Source of the DNA: Ruminococcaceae bacterium UBA5406
GTDB lineage: Bacteria > Bacillota > Clostridia > Oscillospirales > Acutalibacteraceae
DNA length: 64,000 nucleotides
Assembly (NCBI GenBank): GCA_002407675.1
Contig: DHNW01000032.1
Location: 124,001 to 188,000 of the forward strand
Direction of reading: 5' to 3'
The position numbers and the translations under genes were made by a program. Shown here piece after piece: positions 1-8,288 of the stretch; within the stretch, counting starts at the first letter, position 1, and each line of letters begins with the position of its first letter. Below the pieces are notes generated by a model that was not told where the DNA came from, did no database searches, and saw nothing but the letters and a program-made list of their open reading frames with translations.

Positions 1-165
1 CTGATGCGGCACAAACGGATAAGTAAACACCGTCAGCATGGCGGCAAGGCCGATGCGGATGACCGCCGGAAGATTTTTTCTGCCGAGAATGGGGTTGAAC
101 AGAACACACCCTGACATGCGCATGAAAATCATCAGCAGGAGAGTAAAATTGTAATCGAGATCCAT
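1..165 (-). CDS. fliR: Flagellar export protein FliR (N-terminal part, cut by window edge)
   Basis: Only the first 55 codons are in the window; the frame stays open to base 1. The ATG at 165 starts MDLDYNFTLLLMIFMRMSGC, followed by NPILGRK and a hydrophobic stretch, the usual N terminus of FliR. FliR is a polytopic inner-membrane part of the flagellar type III export gate, working with FliP, FliQ, FlhA and FlhB. It starts 20 bases after the fliQ stop, as the last visible gene of the long operon; flhB and flhA would be expected next outside the window. The identification rests on order as much as on sequence. Confidence 0.85.
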   Translation of the reverse strand, partial: MDLDYNFTLLLMIFMRMSGCVLFNPILGRKNLPAVIRIGLAAMLTVFTYPFVPHQ

Positions 166-185
166 GCGTCTTTCACCCGTCCCTT

Positions 186-458
186 TTATCTCAGCTTCGT
201 AATCATATCAAAAATGTAAACGGTAAAGTCTTTCATATTCTCGATCATCCAGGAACCCATGACAATGATAATAATAACAATGGCGGCCATCTTCGGGACA
301 AAAGCCACCGTCTGCTCATGCACCTGCGTTGCCGCCTGCAAAATAGAAATTACCAGTCCCACCGCCATACTGACAAGCAGAATCGGCGCGGAAACCTTCA
401 GGAGCATGATCATGGCGGCTTTAATAACTTGCATTATCTGCGAAACTGTCATTTGCAT
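186..458 (-). CDS. fliQ: Flagellar export gate protein FliQ
   Basis: This 90-residue protein has the full family length. It begins MQMTVSQIMQVIKAAM and has two long hydrophobic segments (about residues 16-38 and 48-70). The line LQAATQVHEQTVAFVPK between them is the conserved FliQ signature loop. FliQ packs around FliP and FliR in the export gate of the flagellar type III secretion system. It lies between fliP and fliR in the standard order, 23 bases after fliP. Confidence 0.97.
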   Translation of the reverse strand: MQMTVSQIMQVIKAAMIMLLKVSAPILLVSMAVGLVISILQAATQVHEQTVAFVPKMAAIVIIIIVMGSWMIENMKDFTVYIFDMITKLR

Positions 459-481
459 TTTCCTTTCAGGCTAAAGGGCCG

Positions 482-1252
482 CTACAAATTGAAAGACGTT
501 GCCAGAGCCTTGAACAAAAGATCCCATCCATCCACCAGAATGAACAGGAGCAGCTTAAACGGAAGCGACACCATGGCAGGCGGCAGCATGACCATGCCCA
601 TAGACATCAGTGTACTCGAAACGATCATGTCGATAATCAGGAACGGCAGATACAGAAGGAATCCGATGATAAACGCACGCTTCAGTTCACTGGTCATAAA
701 AGCCGGGATTACAACGGTAATCGAAAGATCCTTAACCGGGACAGAACTCTTGATCTTCGCCAAATCCCGAAAAAGGTTCAAGTCCTCTTTTTTGGTGTTC
801 TTCAGCATGAATTCCTTGAGCGGCGCACTGGCTTTTCGGAGAAACTGTTCCTGCGTAATTTTCTGCTCTTTGTAGGGCTGGTACGCCTCTGTGTTGATCT
901 TGGAAATAACCGGAGACATGATAAACAGCGTAAGGAAAAGCGAAATGCCGATGATTACCTGATTCGGCGGCGTGCTTTGAAGCCCAAGAGCATTCCGGAG
1001 AAAGGACAGCACGATGACGATCCTTGCAAAACAGGTTGTCATAATCAAGATAAACGGCAGCAGTGCCAGGATTGTCATCATTTCAATAATTTGAAGGGTG
1101 CTGGCGCTCTGGCCGTTCACATTCACACCAAACGTCGCTGCGGAAACATGCACCGGTGTTACTAGAAGAACCACTAGAAATACTGCCAGAAGCAGCACCG
1201 CTTTCCGGGCAACCGCAAATTTTCTGCCAGACTGCCGCTTACGATTTTCCAT
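482..1252 (-). CDS. fliP: Flagellar export gate protein FliP
   Basis: This 256-residue protein has a basic N terminus and a hydrophobic signal segment (about residues 16-38), which is usual because FliP is made with a cleavable signal peptide. Next come LQIIEMMTILALLPFIL and TPPNQVIIGISLFLT, both typical of the family, and three further membrane segments. It forms the core of the flagellar export gate. Its start overlaps the end of fliO by 14 bases, which suggests translational coupling. Confidence 0.97.
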   Translation of the reverse strand: MENRKRQSGRKFAVARKAVLLLAVFLVVLLVTPVHVSAATFGVNVNGQSASTLQIIEMMTILALLPFILIMTTCFARIVIVLSFLRNALGLQSTPPNQVIIGISLFLTLFIMSPVISKINTEAYQPYKEQKITQEQFLRKASAPLKEFMLKNTKKEDLNLFRDLAKIKSSVPVKDLSITVVIPAFMTSELKRAFIIGFLLYLPFLIIDMIVSSTLMSMGMVMLPPAMVSLPFKLLLFILVDGWDLLFKALATSFNL

Positions 1253-1637
1253 TCTTATGTCCTCTGTTATGTTCCGTCAGATCCTGTCTCCCCTTAAGAA
1301 CAGAATTCAAAACGCTAAAGAAGTTTGGTTCTTCTGACGTTTTAGACTTTCCGTGAATCATCGAAGCATCCAGCTCTTTTAAAATTTCTACACGCTCGTT
1401 TGAAAAACCAATCAGGTAGTAGGAGCCGCAGATCTCGGCAATCACAAGGCCTTTGTCCTGTGAAAGGGCAACTCTTTCCAGAATACGGATATTATTTGAA
1501 CTCGTTATCCTGTTCGCTTTTTTGCCAATAAAACGGCTGAGCAGGTAGCACAGATAGAGCAGAACCGCAACCGCAATCAGGGTAAATACAAGAGGAAGCA
1601 CATCTGAGCTGGCACTTAAATAGCGGGTCATTTTCAT
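1239..1637 (-). CDS. fliO: Flagellar biosynthesis protein FliO (FliZ in Bacillus naming)
   Basis: This 132-residue protein has one membrane segment near residues 13-35 and a small cytoplasmic domain containing the pattern RITSSNNIRILERVALSQDKG, typical of the FliO/FliZ family (order-preserving but poorly conserved). FliO helps assemble FliP into the export gate. Its ATG shares one base with the cheY stop (TAATG), and its end overlaps fliP, so the three genes are tightly coupled. Confidence 0.88.
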   Translation of the reverse strand: MKMTRYLSASSDVLPLVFTLIAVAVLLYLCYLLSRFIGKKANRITSSNNIRILERVALSQDKGLVIAEICGSYYLIGFSNERVEILKELDASMIHGKSKTSEEPNFFSVLNSVLKGRQDLTEHNRGHKNGKS

Positions 1638-1999
1638 TAACCTATAATGCTTTTTACAGCTTTCATGATGCGGTCGGCTTTAAACGGCTTCACGATAAAA
1701 TCCTTTGCCCCCTGCTTCAGGGCATCCACCACCATGGCTTCCTGACCCATAGCGGAGCACATAATGATGTTGGCCGAGGGGTCCTGTTTCTTAATTTCTT
1801 TCAGGGCTTCCAGGCCGTCCATCACCGGCATGGTGATATCCATAATGACCAGATCCGGTTTTTCATTCGGGTAGTTGGTTACGGCAACCTGACCGTTGTT
1901 TGCTTCCACAATGTCGGTGTAGCCATTTTTAGACAGCGTGTCCTTAATCATCATACGCATAAAGGCAGCATCGTCTACAAGCATTATTTTCTTCTCCAT
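1637..1999 (-). CDS. cheY: Chemotaxis response regulator CheY
   Basis: This 120-residue single receiver domain has the acidic pair DD near residue 9, the phospho-acceptor Asp in VIMDITMPVMDG (about residue 54), the Thr/Ser switch position in IIMCSAMG, and the conserved Lys in IVKPFKA. There is no output domain, so it is CheY rather than a transcription factor. When phosphorylated it should bind FliM or FliY at the motor switch. It sits between fliY and fliO, the usual place in Clostridia and Bacillus. The other che genes are not visible here and may lie beyond the left edge. Confidence 0.96.
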   Translation of the reverse strand: MEKKIMLVDDAAFMRMMIKDTLSKNGYTDIVEANNGQVAVTNYPNEKPDLVIMDITMPVMDGLEALKEIKKQDPSANIIMCSAMGQEAMVVDALKQGAKDFIVKPFKADRIMKAVKSIIG

Positions 2000-2039
2000 T
2001 GTCGAACCTCCTAAAACTATATAAGCTCATGAAAATCGG

Positions 2040-3236
2040 TTAAACCAATTTCAAGATCTCACTATTATTAATCACTTCGGTAATTCTGACCCCGTAGTTG
2101 TCATCTACAACCACCACATTGCCTTTGGCAATGGGCTTGCCGTTGACATATACATCAACCTGCGAACCAGCCTGCCGATCCAGTTCCACAATGGTGCCTG
2201 CAGTGAAATCAAGAATATCCTTAATTTTTTTTGATGTGCGGCCTATTTCCACTGTAATTTGCAGAGGAACCGACATGATCATGCTCAGATTGTTGGTTTC
2301 ATTTGAATTCAGTTTGACATCCGCCGCATCAAAACTGGGGTACACAGCATTGGAAACGCTGTAGTTCTGGGATGGTTCGGCAGCGGATTGCACAACCGGC
2401 GGCTGTGCAGGGCCTGGCGGTGCCGCTGTCGTCACCGGAGGCGCCGGGGGAGCAGCGGACACCGCTGCGGGCTGCGGCTGTACCGGAGGCGCCGGGGGAG
2501 CAGCGGACACCGCTGCGGGCTGCGGCTGTACCGGAGGTGCCGGGGGAGCTTCAGCGGCAGGCGGTGCCGGTGCCGGGGACTCTGGCTGCCCAGCCTGTGC
2601 CGATTCCGTCTCCGGCTGCTCAAACCCGAAATTGGCAATCAGCTCTTTGGCAAGGTCAATGCGCATTACATTAATAAACTGGCTGTTGACAAGATCCCCG
2701 ATCATCAGATTAAAGTAAACGGCAACGATATTTTGATCGCCGTTAAAATACTTGCTCTTAAATTTGTCGGAATCGTCTATCTGAAATGAATTCGGCGGAG
2801 ATATATTGATAGAGCGGTTTAAAAACTGGGAGAGCGCCGTAGCAGAAGCCCCCATCATCTGGTTCATTACTTCGCAGATCGCTCCGATATTCATTTCGTC
2901 AAGGACAAACTCTTTGTCTGAAAAATCCGTCTGCAAAAGCAGTCCCACAATCACTTTAACGTCAGATTTTTTCAGAATCAGAATGTTCTGCCCGTCCAGT
3001 CCTTTTACGTAATTGATTTCCACCCCAATTGCCGGCTCGTATGTCTGGATATCAAAGTCTCTTGTCTTCATGACTTTTACTTCCGGAGTAGTAATATTTA
3101 CCGGTTGTCCCAATAGCTGGGATACGGAAGTCGCGGAAGATCCCAGACTGATGTTCATAATTTCGCCAATTGCGTCAATTTCCATTTCAGACAGCAGCCC
3201 TGCATCATTTGATCCCAACAAAATCACCCTTTTCAC
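2040..3236 (-). CDS. fliY: Motor switch phosphatase FliY (CheC-like domain plus FliN C-ring domain)
   Basis: This 398-residue protein has three parts. Residues 1-205 carry two CheC-type phosphatase motifs, EIMNISLGSSAT and EVMNQMMGASAT, each with the Glu and Asn expected for CheY-P hydrolysis. Residues 205-315 form a proline/alanine/glutamine-rich linker built on a 16-residue unit. Residues 315-398 are a SpoA/FliN domain (SMIMSVPLQITVEIGRT onward) that forms the C ring. FliY both builds the switch and dephosphorylates CheY-P. It follows fliM by 6 bases and precedes cheY, so regulator and phosphatase are co-expressed. Confidence 0.96.
   Translation of the reverse strand: MKRVILLGSNDAGLLSEMEIDAIGEIMNISLGSSATSVSQLLGQPVNITTPEVKVMKTRDFDIQTYEPAIGVEINYVKGLDGQNILILKKSDVKVIVGLLLQTDFSDKEFVLDEMNIGAICEVMNQMMGASATALSQFLNRSINISPPNSFQIDDSDKFKSKYFNGDQNIVAVYFNLMIGDLVNSQFINVMRIDLAKELIANFGFEQPETESAQAGQPESPAPAPPAAEAPPAPPVQPQPAAVSAAPPAPPVQPQPAAVSAAPPAPPVTTAAPPGPAQPPVVQSAAEPSQNYSVSNAVYPSFDAADVKLNSNETNNLSMIMSVPLQITVEIGRTSKKIKDILDFTAGTIVELDRQAGSQVDVYVNGKPIAKGNVVVVDDNYGVRITEVINNSEILKLV
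2434..2550 (-). repeat. 48-bp tandem repeat inside fliY linker
   Basis: Two identical 48-bp units (2434-2481 and 2482-2529) are followed by a partial third copy with a few changes. Each unit encodes the 16 residues PPAPPVQPQPAAVSAA (phase arbitrary). Because the unit is a multiple of three, gain or loss of a copy would change linker length without breaking the frame. Confidence 0.9.
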
Positions 3237-3242
3237 TAATTT

Positions 3243-4241
3243 TTACTGAATGACTTTTTCGATTTTTACCGCATAATTCTTTCTTTTGATCCCAACAGTC
3301 CCCCTGAACCAATCCAGTTTTTCTACTTTGACGACCACGGAACCTCTGGAAACCGGTGTATCCAGTGGGATGATATCTCCCCGCTGAAGTTCCAGAAGGT
3401 CTTTCAGCGTGACATCCGTCTGCCCCAAAATGGCCGAAACCGTCAGGGCCGTATCTTTCAGCGCCGTAAGGATATTTTCCCTGCGCTGCTGAATTTCCTC
3501 CGGATCGTCTTTTTTAGATGCCTTAACAGATTTGGAGTCGAACCTTTTGAAAATCTCTTCCAGTGAACTGGCTGGAAGGCAGATGTTTAAATTGCCTTTC
3601 AAATCGTTCAGCTCCACCTGCACAACCACAATTGCCACTGAGTCGTCCGGCTGAATAAACTGAATCATCTGGGAGTTGGTCTCAATGGAATCCAAGCTGA
3701 AACTCACGTTGGCATAATTGCTCCATGCATCTTTCAGCAGAACAGTAATCTGTTTAAACAGATACTCCATCAAGGAAATCTCGATTTCCGTATAGTCCCG
3801 GTCAATCCGGTACCCGGAACCGTTCCCTCCCATCATCCGGTCAATAATGCAGAAAGAAATCGGGCGCGACATTTCCATGAGAATTTGTTTATCGTCGATT
3901 TTATATTCCTCGCTGTGGAGCCCCAGCACGGGCAGCAGCACGGAATCGTTCAGGGCGTTGCTGAACTCGCGGAATTCCTCCTCTTCCACCTGCAGGACCT
4001 CAGCCTGACAGTTAAGCCGGAGAAGACCAGACAGCTGCGAGGAAAAGCGCCTTGAAAAATTTTCAAAGATATTTTCGAGAAACCGGATTTGTTCCCTTGT
4101 GAATTTTTTGGGAGAAAGAAAATCGTATTCTTTGACTTTTTGTGCGGAAGTTCGTTCTTCAATCTCGCTGATATCCGCACTGCCGCTTTGCAGGCTCCCC
4201 AGAAGTTTATCAATCTGGTCCTGTGACAAAACTTCAGCCAT
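3243..4241 (-). CDS. fliM: Flagellar motor switch protein FliM
   Basis: This 332-residue protein has full family length. The N-terminal LSQDQIDKLLGSL is the CheY-P-binding peptide. The middle domain includes RMMGGNGSG, a variant of the FliM GGxG motif at the FliG interface. The C-terminal part is a SpoA domain (VTLKDLLELQRGDIIPLD). FliM is in the C ring, links FliG to FliY/FliN, and reverses rotation on CheY-P binding. It lies between motB and fliY with short gaps. Confidence 0.97.
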   Translation of the reverse strand: MAEVLSQDQIDKLLGSLQSGSADISEIEERTSAQKVKEYDFLSPKKFTREQIRFLENIFENFSRRFSSQLSGLLRLNCQAEVLQVEEEEFREFSNALNDSVLLPVLGLHSEEYKIDDKQILMEMSRPISFCIIDRMMGGNGSGYRIDRDYTEIEISLMEYLFKQITVLLKDAWSNYANVSFSLDSIETNSQMIQFIQPDDSVAIVVVQVELNDLKGNLNICLPASSLEEIFKRFDSKSVKASKKDDPEEIQQRRENILTALKDTALTVSAILGQTDVTLKDLLELQRGDIIPLDTPVSRGSVVVKVEKLDWFRGTVGIKRKNYAVKIEKVIQ

Positions 4242-4334
4242 AAACTACCACCATTCCCCGCACAAAATCAGAAGCGTTTTTCTTATATGTAAATGCAGTT
4301 CCGGACCCCGTGCGGCCGGCCGGCTGCAAAATTT

Positions 4335-5195
4335 TCATTTTTTAGGACCCGAGTCCGCAGAACCTGGCGAAATGGATGTTCCCGCAGAAGGGCTCGAGCT
4401 GGCCGTCTGAATATCCTGATACACTTTTTGGAGAACATCTTCCGTATGGCCGGTTTTGGAAATATAGATTTCGACTCTGCGGTTTTTAGCGCGGCCTGCT
4501 TCGGTATCATTTTTAGCTACCGGACGGTACATTCCGTACCCGGTGCTTTGCATTTTCGCCCCGCTAATAATCTTTTTCGACTGGACGTACAGCAGTACGT
4601 TTTTAGCCCGGTCATCAGAAAGGCCCCGGTCAAATGCCTGCCGTTCCGCCGTATCGGTTGGTGTAATCTGAGCCGTATGCCCGTAAAAACGGATTTCTCC
4701 GACTTGGTTTGGAATCCCCGACAGCGCATCACAGAAAAAATCGAGTATCTTTTTCCCGTCCGATTTCAGCACGGCACTGTCACCGTCAAAAAAAATGCTG
4801 TTTCGGAATGAAAGAAAGGTATAATCATTTCCTTTGTAAAGTGCAATTTCGCTTTGAAGATGGTTCTTTTCAATATATTGTTTAAAATATGGGTATAGGT
4901 CGTCAAAATTCGTGACTTTCGTTACTTTGGAACTATTCAGCACCTGTGCAATGCTCACGGCGGAACTCGCTTTACTGGAATCTGTCCCGATTTGGCTTGG
5001 TACGGTTAGTGTTGAGGTCGCAACCGGATTCCCCTTCAGGTTCTGAAAAGCCTCAACCAGCTTCTTCCATTTTGATTCGTTCATGGTTGTCATGGAATAC
5101 AGAAGCACAAAAAAGGTAAGGAGCAGCGTGACCATATCGGAATATGTATCCAGCCAGTTTGCACACTGTGATTGTCGCTTTTTTCTCTTTCGCAT
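4335..5195 (-). CDS. motB: Flagellar stator protein MotB
   Basis: This 286-residue protein has a basic cytoplasmic N terminus, one membrane helix holding the proton/sodium-binding Asp in TYSDMVTLLLTFFVLLYS, and an OmpA-like peptidoglycan-binding domain (about residues 125-255, with EIRFYGHTAQ, DRGLSDDRAKNVLLYV and NRRVEIYIS). It anchors the stator to the cell wall. The serine/proline-rich tail is short. It is paired with motA 27 bases upstream. The ion type cannot be told safely from the sequence. Confidence 0.96.
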   Translation of the reverse strand: MRKRKKRQSQCANWLDTYSDMVTLLLTFFVLLYSMTTMNESKWKKLVEAFQNLKGNPVATSTLTVPSQIGTDSSKASSAVSIAQVLNSSKVTKVTNFDDLYPYFKQYIEKNHLQSEIALYKGNDYTFLSFRNSIFFDGDSAVLKSDGKKILDFFCDALSGIPNQVGEIRFYGHTAQITPTDTAERQAFDRGLSDDRAKNVLLYVQSKKIISGAKMQSTGYGMYRPVAKNDTEAGRAKNRRVEIYISKTGHTEDVLQKVYQDIQTASSSPSAGTSISPGSADSGPKK

Positions 5196-5222
5196 GCTTT
5201 CACCCCCGGCCGCCTAGTTTAT

Positions 5223-6053
5223 TTATTGGGAACGGCGTTCCGCCCCGTTCTCTTCTTTTTTGGGCTCTGTCCCGCTGCCGCGCTGACTTTGGTTCAGGAA
5301 CGCGTTCAGCCGCTCCTCAATATGCTTTGGGTTTTCGCCGGCCTGAATGGCAATAACCCCTTCCGCCGCAATTCTCTTGCAAAGCATTTCTTCGTCGTGC
5401 AGAACATGCAGCCTGTTCCCAATCGGCACCAGAATGAGGTTGGCAAACAGAGAACCGTAAAAGGTTGTGATGAGGGCGACGGACATGCCCTGCGCCAGGG
5501 CGGTTGTGCCTTTCTCTGAACTCATATCCAGATTTGCCAGCATATTGATTAATCCGATCAGAGTTCCGATCATGCCGAACGCCGGCGCAAAAGTCGAAGA
5601 TTTTTCATAAAACCCCCACCCGGCCTCATGGCGTTCTTCCAGGTTGTCCAGTTCATTGTCGAGCATTTCCCGAACTTTCGCTGGCTCTATGGCATCCACA
5701 ATCAGCAGGATGCTGTCCCTCAAAAACGGATCTTTCAGCCCATTGGCTTTTTCTTCGAGTGAAAGGAGGCCCTTTTTCCGCGCTTCCTGCGCGAAATCCA
5801 CAATGGTTGCAATGTATTCTTTGGGGTTGTACCGGCTCTTCTGCATTGTGATCCGCAGCTGAGACGGAATTTTCTTAAAATAAGAAAGGGGAAAAGCAAT
5901 TAAGGTTGCGCAGATTGTCCCGCCGAAAGTTATGGCCATACTGGAATAGTCAATAAAGCCGCTGATCGCCCCCAAATTGGAAAAGTGGGTAGTTATGCCA
6001 AATCCGATTAGGAAAAGACCGGCAAGGAAGCCAATCAAACCTGTTAAATCCAT
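5223..6053 (-). CDS. motA: Flagellar stator protein MotA
   Basis: This 276-residue protein has four membrane segments (about residues 4-24, 33-53, 146-170 and 183-205) and a large cytoplasmic loop between the second and third, as in MotA/PomA. The conserved stretches SSMAITFGGT, FAPAFGMIGTLIGLINML and GMSVALITTFYGS are clear. MotA with MotB forms the ion channel that drives rotation. The gene lies after flbD and before motB. Confidence 0.97.
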   Translation of the reverse strand: MDLTGLIGFLAGLFLIGFGITTHFSNLGAISGFIDYSSMAITFGGTICATLIAFPLSYFKKIPSQLRITMQKSRYNPKEYIATIVDFAQEARKKGLLSLEEKANGLKDPFLRDSILLIVDAIEPAKVREMLDNELDNLEERHEAGWGFYEKSSTFAPAFGMIGTLIGLINMLANLDMSSEKGTTALAQGMSVALITTFYGSLFANLILVPIGNRLHVLHDEEMLCKRIAAEGVIAIQAGENPKHIEERLNAFLNQSQRGSGTEPKKEENGAERRSQ

Positions 6054-6078
6054 GTTAAAGCACTCTCCAACCGTGAAA

Positions 6079-6294
6079 TTATTCTTTCCCGCGAACGCGG
6101 ACGGTAAAGCAGCCCTTCAGGACGTGCCTGCGGTAAGCCACAACCTTCCGGACAACCTCCTCGCAGGTTTCCGTAACAAGGTAATATTTCCCTGTAGTCA
6201 GGGTGATTTTTGTCTCCGGAATATTGTCAATTTTTTCTATCAGGTTGCAGTTCAACACAAAGGGCGTGCCGTCCAGCTGTGTCAGTCCTATCAA
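6079..6294 (-). CDS. flbD: FlbD family flagellar protein
   Basis: This 71-residue protein begins MIGLTQLDGTPFVLNCNLIEKI and continues with TPETKITLTTGKYYLV-like text (here IPETKITLTTGKYYLV), the hallmark of the small FlbD family (YlzI in Bacillus; not the Caulobacter sigma-54 regulator of the same name). Its exact role is unknown; it is almost always between flgE and motA, as here. Confidence 0.95.
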   Translation of the reverse strand: MIGLTQLDGTPFVLNCNLIEKIDNIPETKITLTTGKYYLVTETCEEVVRKVVAYRRHVLKGCFTVRVRGKE

Positions 6295-6367
6295 AGCCTG
6301 TCACTCCCAGCCGATTTTAAAATATGGTTTCCTTCCCGGTTTTTCCGGGAAGGAAAGCCTGTCCGGT

Positions 6368-7219
6368 TTACTTCATGTTTACAAGTGTCTGCAGCATTTC
6401 GTCTTCTGCCGTGATAATCTTGGTGTTGGCCTGGTAGCCGCGTTCATAGATAATCATGTTGGAAAACTCCGTGGCCAGGTCCACGTTGGAAGCCTCCAGC
6501 ACACCGGTGACCAGTTTTCCGGCATCTCCCTCGCCAGGCTTTCTGTATGTGGCAGCCCCTGAATTGGATGTTGCGCCATAGTAACCGTTGCCCAGCTGCT
6601 TGAGGCCCGTATCGTTGGGGAAAGTCGCAATGGCAATGGTCTTGGGCGTATTTGCCGTGCCGTCTTCCTTCCATGAAACCGTGCCGTCCGAGCCAATCGC
6701 CGTATCGGTTAACTTCTTCGAGATGTCCTGCTTAATCGTAGAGTATGTAGTGGAGCCGCTGGCTGTGGTAGCGCTCAATACATAATTGCCGTTGCCGTCG
6801 GTCAGATAGCCGGCATCGTCAAACTTCATTTCTCCGAGTCTCGAATATTGCACCGTTCCTGAATATTCTCCGCTGCTTACCGTTCCTTTGTTGGAAATCA
6901 CAAAATAGCCGCCGCCGTTGATGTAGCAGTCCATTGCACGGCCGGTTGCGCTCTGGCCGCCGTTGGTCATATCCATGTTCACGCCGGACAGGGAGGCGCC
7001 GTAGCCGATTTGGGCAGGGTTGGAGCCGGCCAGCCCGTTTGCCGCGTTGTCGCCGCCGCCGTCTGAAAGAGTCTGGTAGAGGGAATCGCGGAACGACGCG
7101 CCGGAACTTTTAAAGCCGTTCGTATTGACGTTGGCTATGTTGTTGCCCACAATATCCATTGCATCCTGATGGGCTTTCAGCCCGGAAATCGCGGACGTCA
7201 TGCATCTTGCTAATGCCAT
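6368..7219 (-). CDS. flgE: Flagellar hook protein FlgE (short form)
   Basis: The start is set at 7219 (MALARCMTSAISGL), because AGGAAG lies about 9 bases upstream; a 12-residue extension to 7255 is unlikely. The 283-residue protein has the rod/hook N terminus SGLKAHQDAMDIVGNNIANVNTNGFK and the C terminus ASNVDLATEFSNMIIYERGY. The central D1/D2 part is short and Ser/Thr/Gly-rich, so it is close in size to Bacillus FlgE rather than to long Clostridium hooks. It polymerises outside the cell after FlgD capping. It lies between the TIGR02530-like gene and flbD. Confidence 0.93.
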   Translation of the reverse strand: MALARCMTSAISGLKAHQDAMDIVGNNIANVNTNGFKSSGASFRDSLYQTLSDGGGDNAANGLAGSNPAQIGYGASLSGVNMDMTNGGQSATGRAMDCYINGGGYFVISNKGTVSSGEYSGTVQYSRLGEMKFDDAGYLTDGNGNYVLSATTASGSTTYSTIKQDISKKLTDTAIGSDGTVSWKEDGTANTPKTIAIATFPNDTGLKQLGNGYYGATSNSGAATYRKPGEGDAGKLVTGVLEASNVDLATEFSNMIIYERGYQANTKIITAEDEMLQTLVNMK

Positions 7220-7303
7220 TGGAATTTCTCTTCCTTTCCGTGTTGGGAACCGCACGGGCTTCTCTGTCAGTCAAAGCCCGATGACCTCCTTAAAAAGGCC
7301 CGG

Positions 7304-7714
7304 TCATAAAATTACGGCCCCGTCAATATGGGTAAATATGTTTTCCTTCATTTCCCCGCTGTCCATGGTGGTGACAACCGTCCGGCTCGGCACATGGACG
7401 ATAAAGGCTGTGCTTCCGCTTAAAATCAGCGCTTCCTTCACGCCTTTGCTGTCCGCTTTTTGAACCGCGCCGCCGATTCTGGCCGCCAGAGCGGGGGAAA
7501 CTTCAATCTTTCTGGAATCCATCCTTTGGATCGCATGTTTGGAAAAAGTAAGCTGTGCGCCGGCGTTCTTCTGCAAATTTGTTTGCAGGGCCTGCGCAAA
7601 AGCACTGTTTCTGCTTTCGGATACCTGCTGTTTTTTCCCGGCCGGGGAAAGCTGAGTCCCGTAAACCGGGCTGGTCGCGGCGGAATACTTTCTCTGGAAC
7701 TGTATGTTATTCAT
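7304..7714 (-). CDS. Flagellar operon protein, TIGR02530-like
   Basis: This 136-residue soluble protein has the family-like core FSKHAIQRMDSRKIEVSP and a C-terminal half reading KEALILSGSTAFIVHVPSRTVVTTMD. Small proteins of this type sit between flgD and flgE in Clostridia and Bacilli. The role is unknown; the position suggests hook assembly or hook-length control. Its ATG follows the flgD TAA directly, with no gap, which argues for coupled translation. Confidence 0.85.
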   Translation of the reverse strand: MNNIQFQRKYSAATSPVYGTQLSPAGKKQQVSESRNSAFAQALQTNLQKNAGAQLTFSKHAIQRMDSRKIEVSPALAARIGGAVQKADSKGVKEALILSGSTAFIVHVPSRTVVTTMDSGEMKENIFTHIDGAVIL

Positions 7715-8263
7715 TTACGCACCGCTTTGACTGCCGCCGGTATCCGCGGTACCGCCCGCATCAGAACCGTCCGCACTGCCGGAATCAACGGTGCCGCCCG
7801 TACTGCCGGAACCAGCGGCGCCGTCCTGCACACTGATAACATCGGATAAAGCATAATTCTGTCCATTGATCGAGATGGCGCAGTTTCCGCTGGAATCAAA
7901 CCCTACGGACTTTACAACTCCCTGGACGCTTTCAAACTTCCCGGTAGAACTATTGAATTTTGAAACGGTTGCGGTATGGCCCACGAGGGACACCGCGTAT
8001 TCCCGGCTGTTGTTATTCGTTAATGATTGAATTGACTGGATAATGGTAAAATCCAGAAGCTGCTGAATATATTGGCTTGAGTCCATTGAATTTCCGCCGA
8101 TGCCCTGATTCTGCATCTGCGCAACCATCAGCTGCAAAAAATCAGAAACGCCTAAAGATGTCCTCGAGCTTGATTTTGCCGAATCCCCGGAAGAACCGTC
8201 GGAACCAGCTGCATATGCTTTTGAAAGTGACCCGCTGTACGGGGTTATGCCAAGCAGATCCAT
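7715..8263 (-). CDS. flgD: Flagellar hook cap / scaffolding protein FlgD
   Basis: The start at 8263 (MDLLGITPYSGSLSKAY) is fixed by AGAAAGGAGG about 6 bases upstream; the frame is open further up to 8518 but overlaps fliK and looks non-coding. The 182-residue protein has the core FLQLMVAQMQNQG (FlgD N-domain signature), SREYAVSLVGHTATV, and a Gly/Ser/Asp-rich tail of about 25 residues ending SQSGA. FlgD caps the growing hook. It follows fliK, which sets hook length. Confidence 0.93.
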   Translation of the reverse strand: MDLLGITPYSGSLSKAYAAGSDGSSGDSAKSSSRTSLGVSDFLQLMVAQMQNQGIGGNSMDSSQYIQQLLDFTIIQSIQSLTNNNSREYAVSLVGHTATVSKFNSSTGKFESVQGVVKSVGFDSSGNCAISINGQNYALSDVISVQDGAAGSGSTGGTVDSGSADGSDAGGTADTGGSQSGA

Positions 8264-8288
8264 TCTGCATCCTCCTTTCTTTTTTTCT

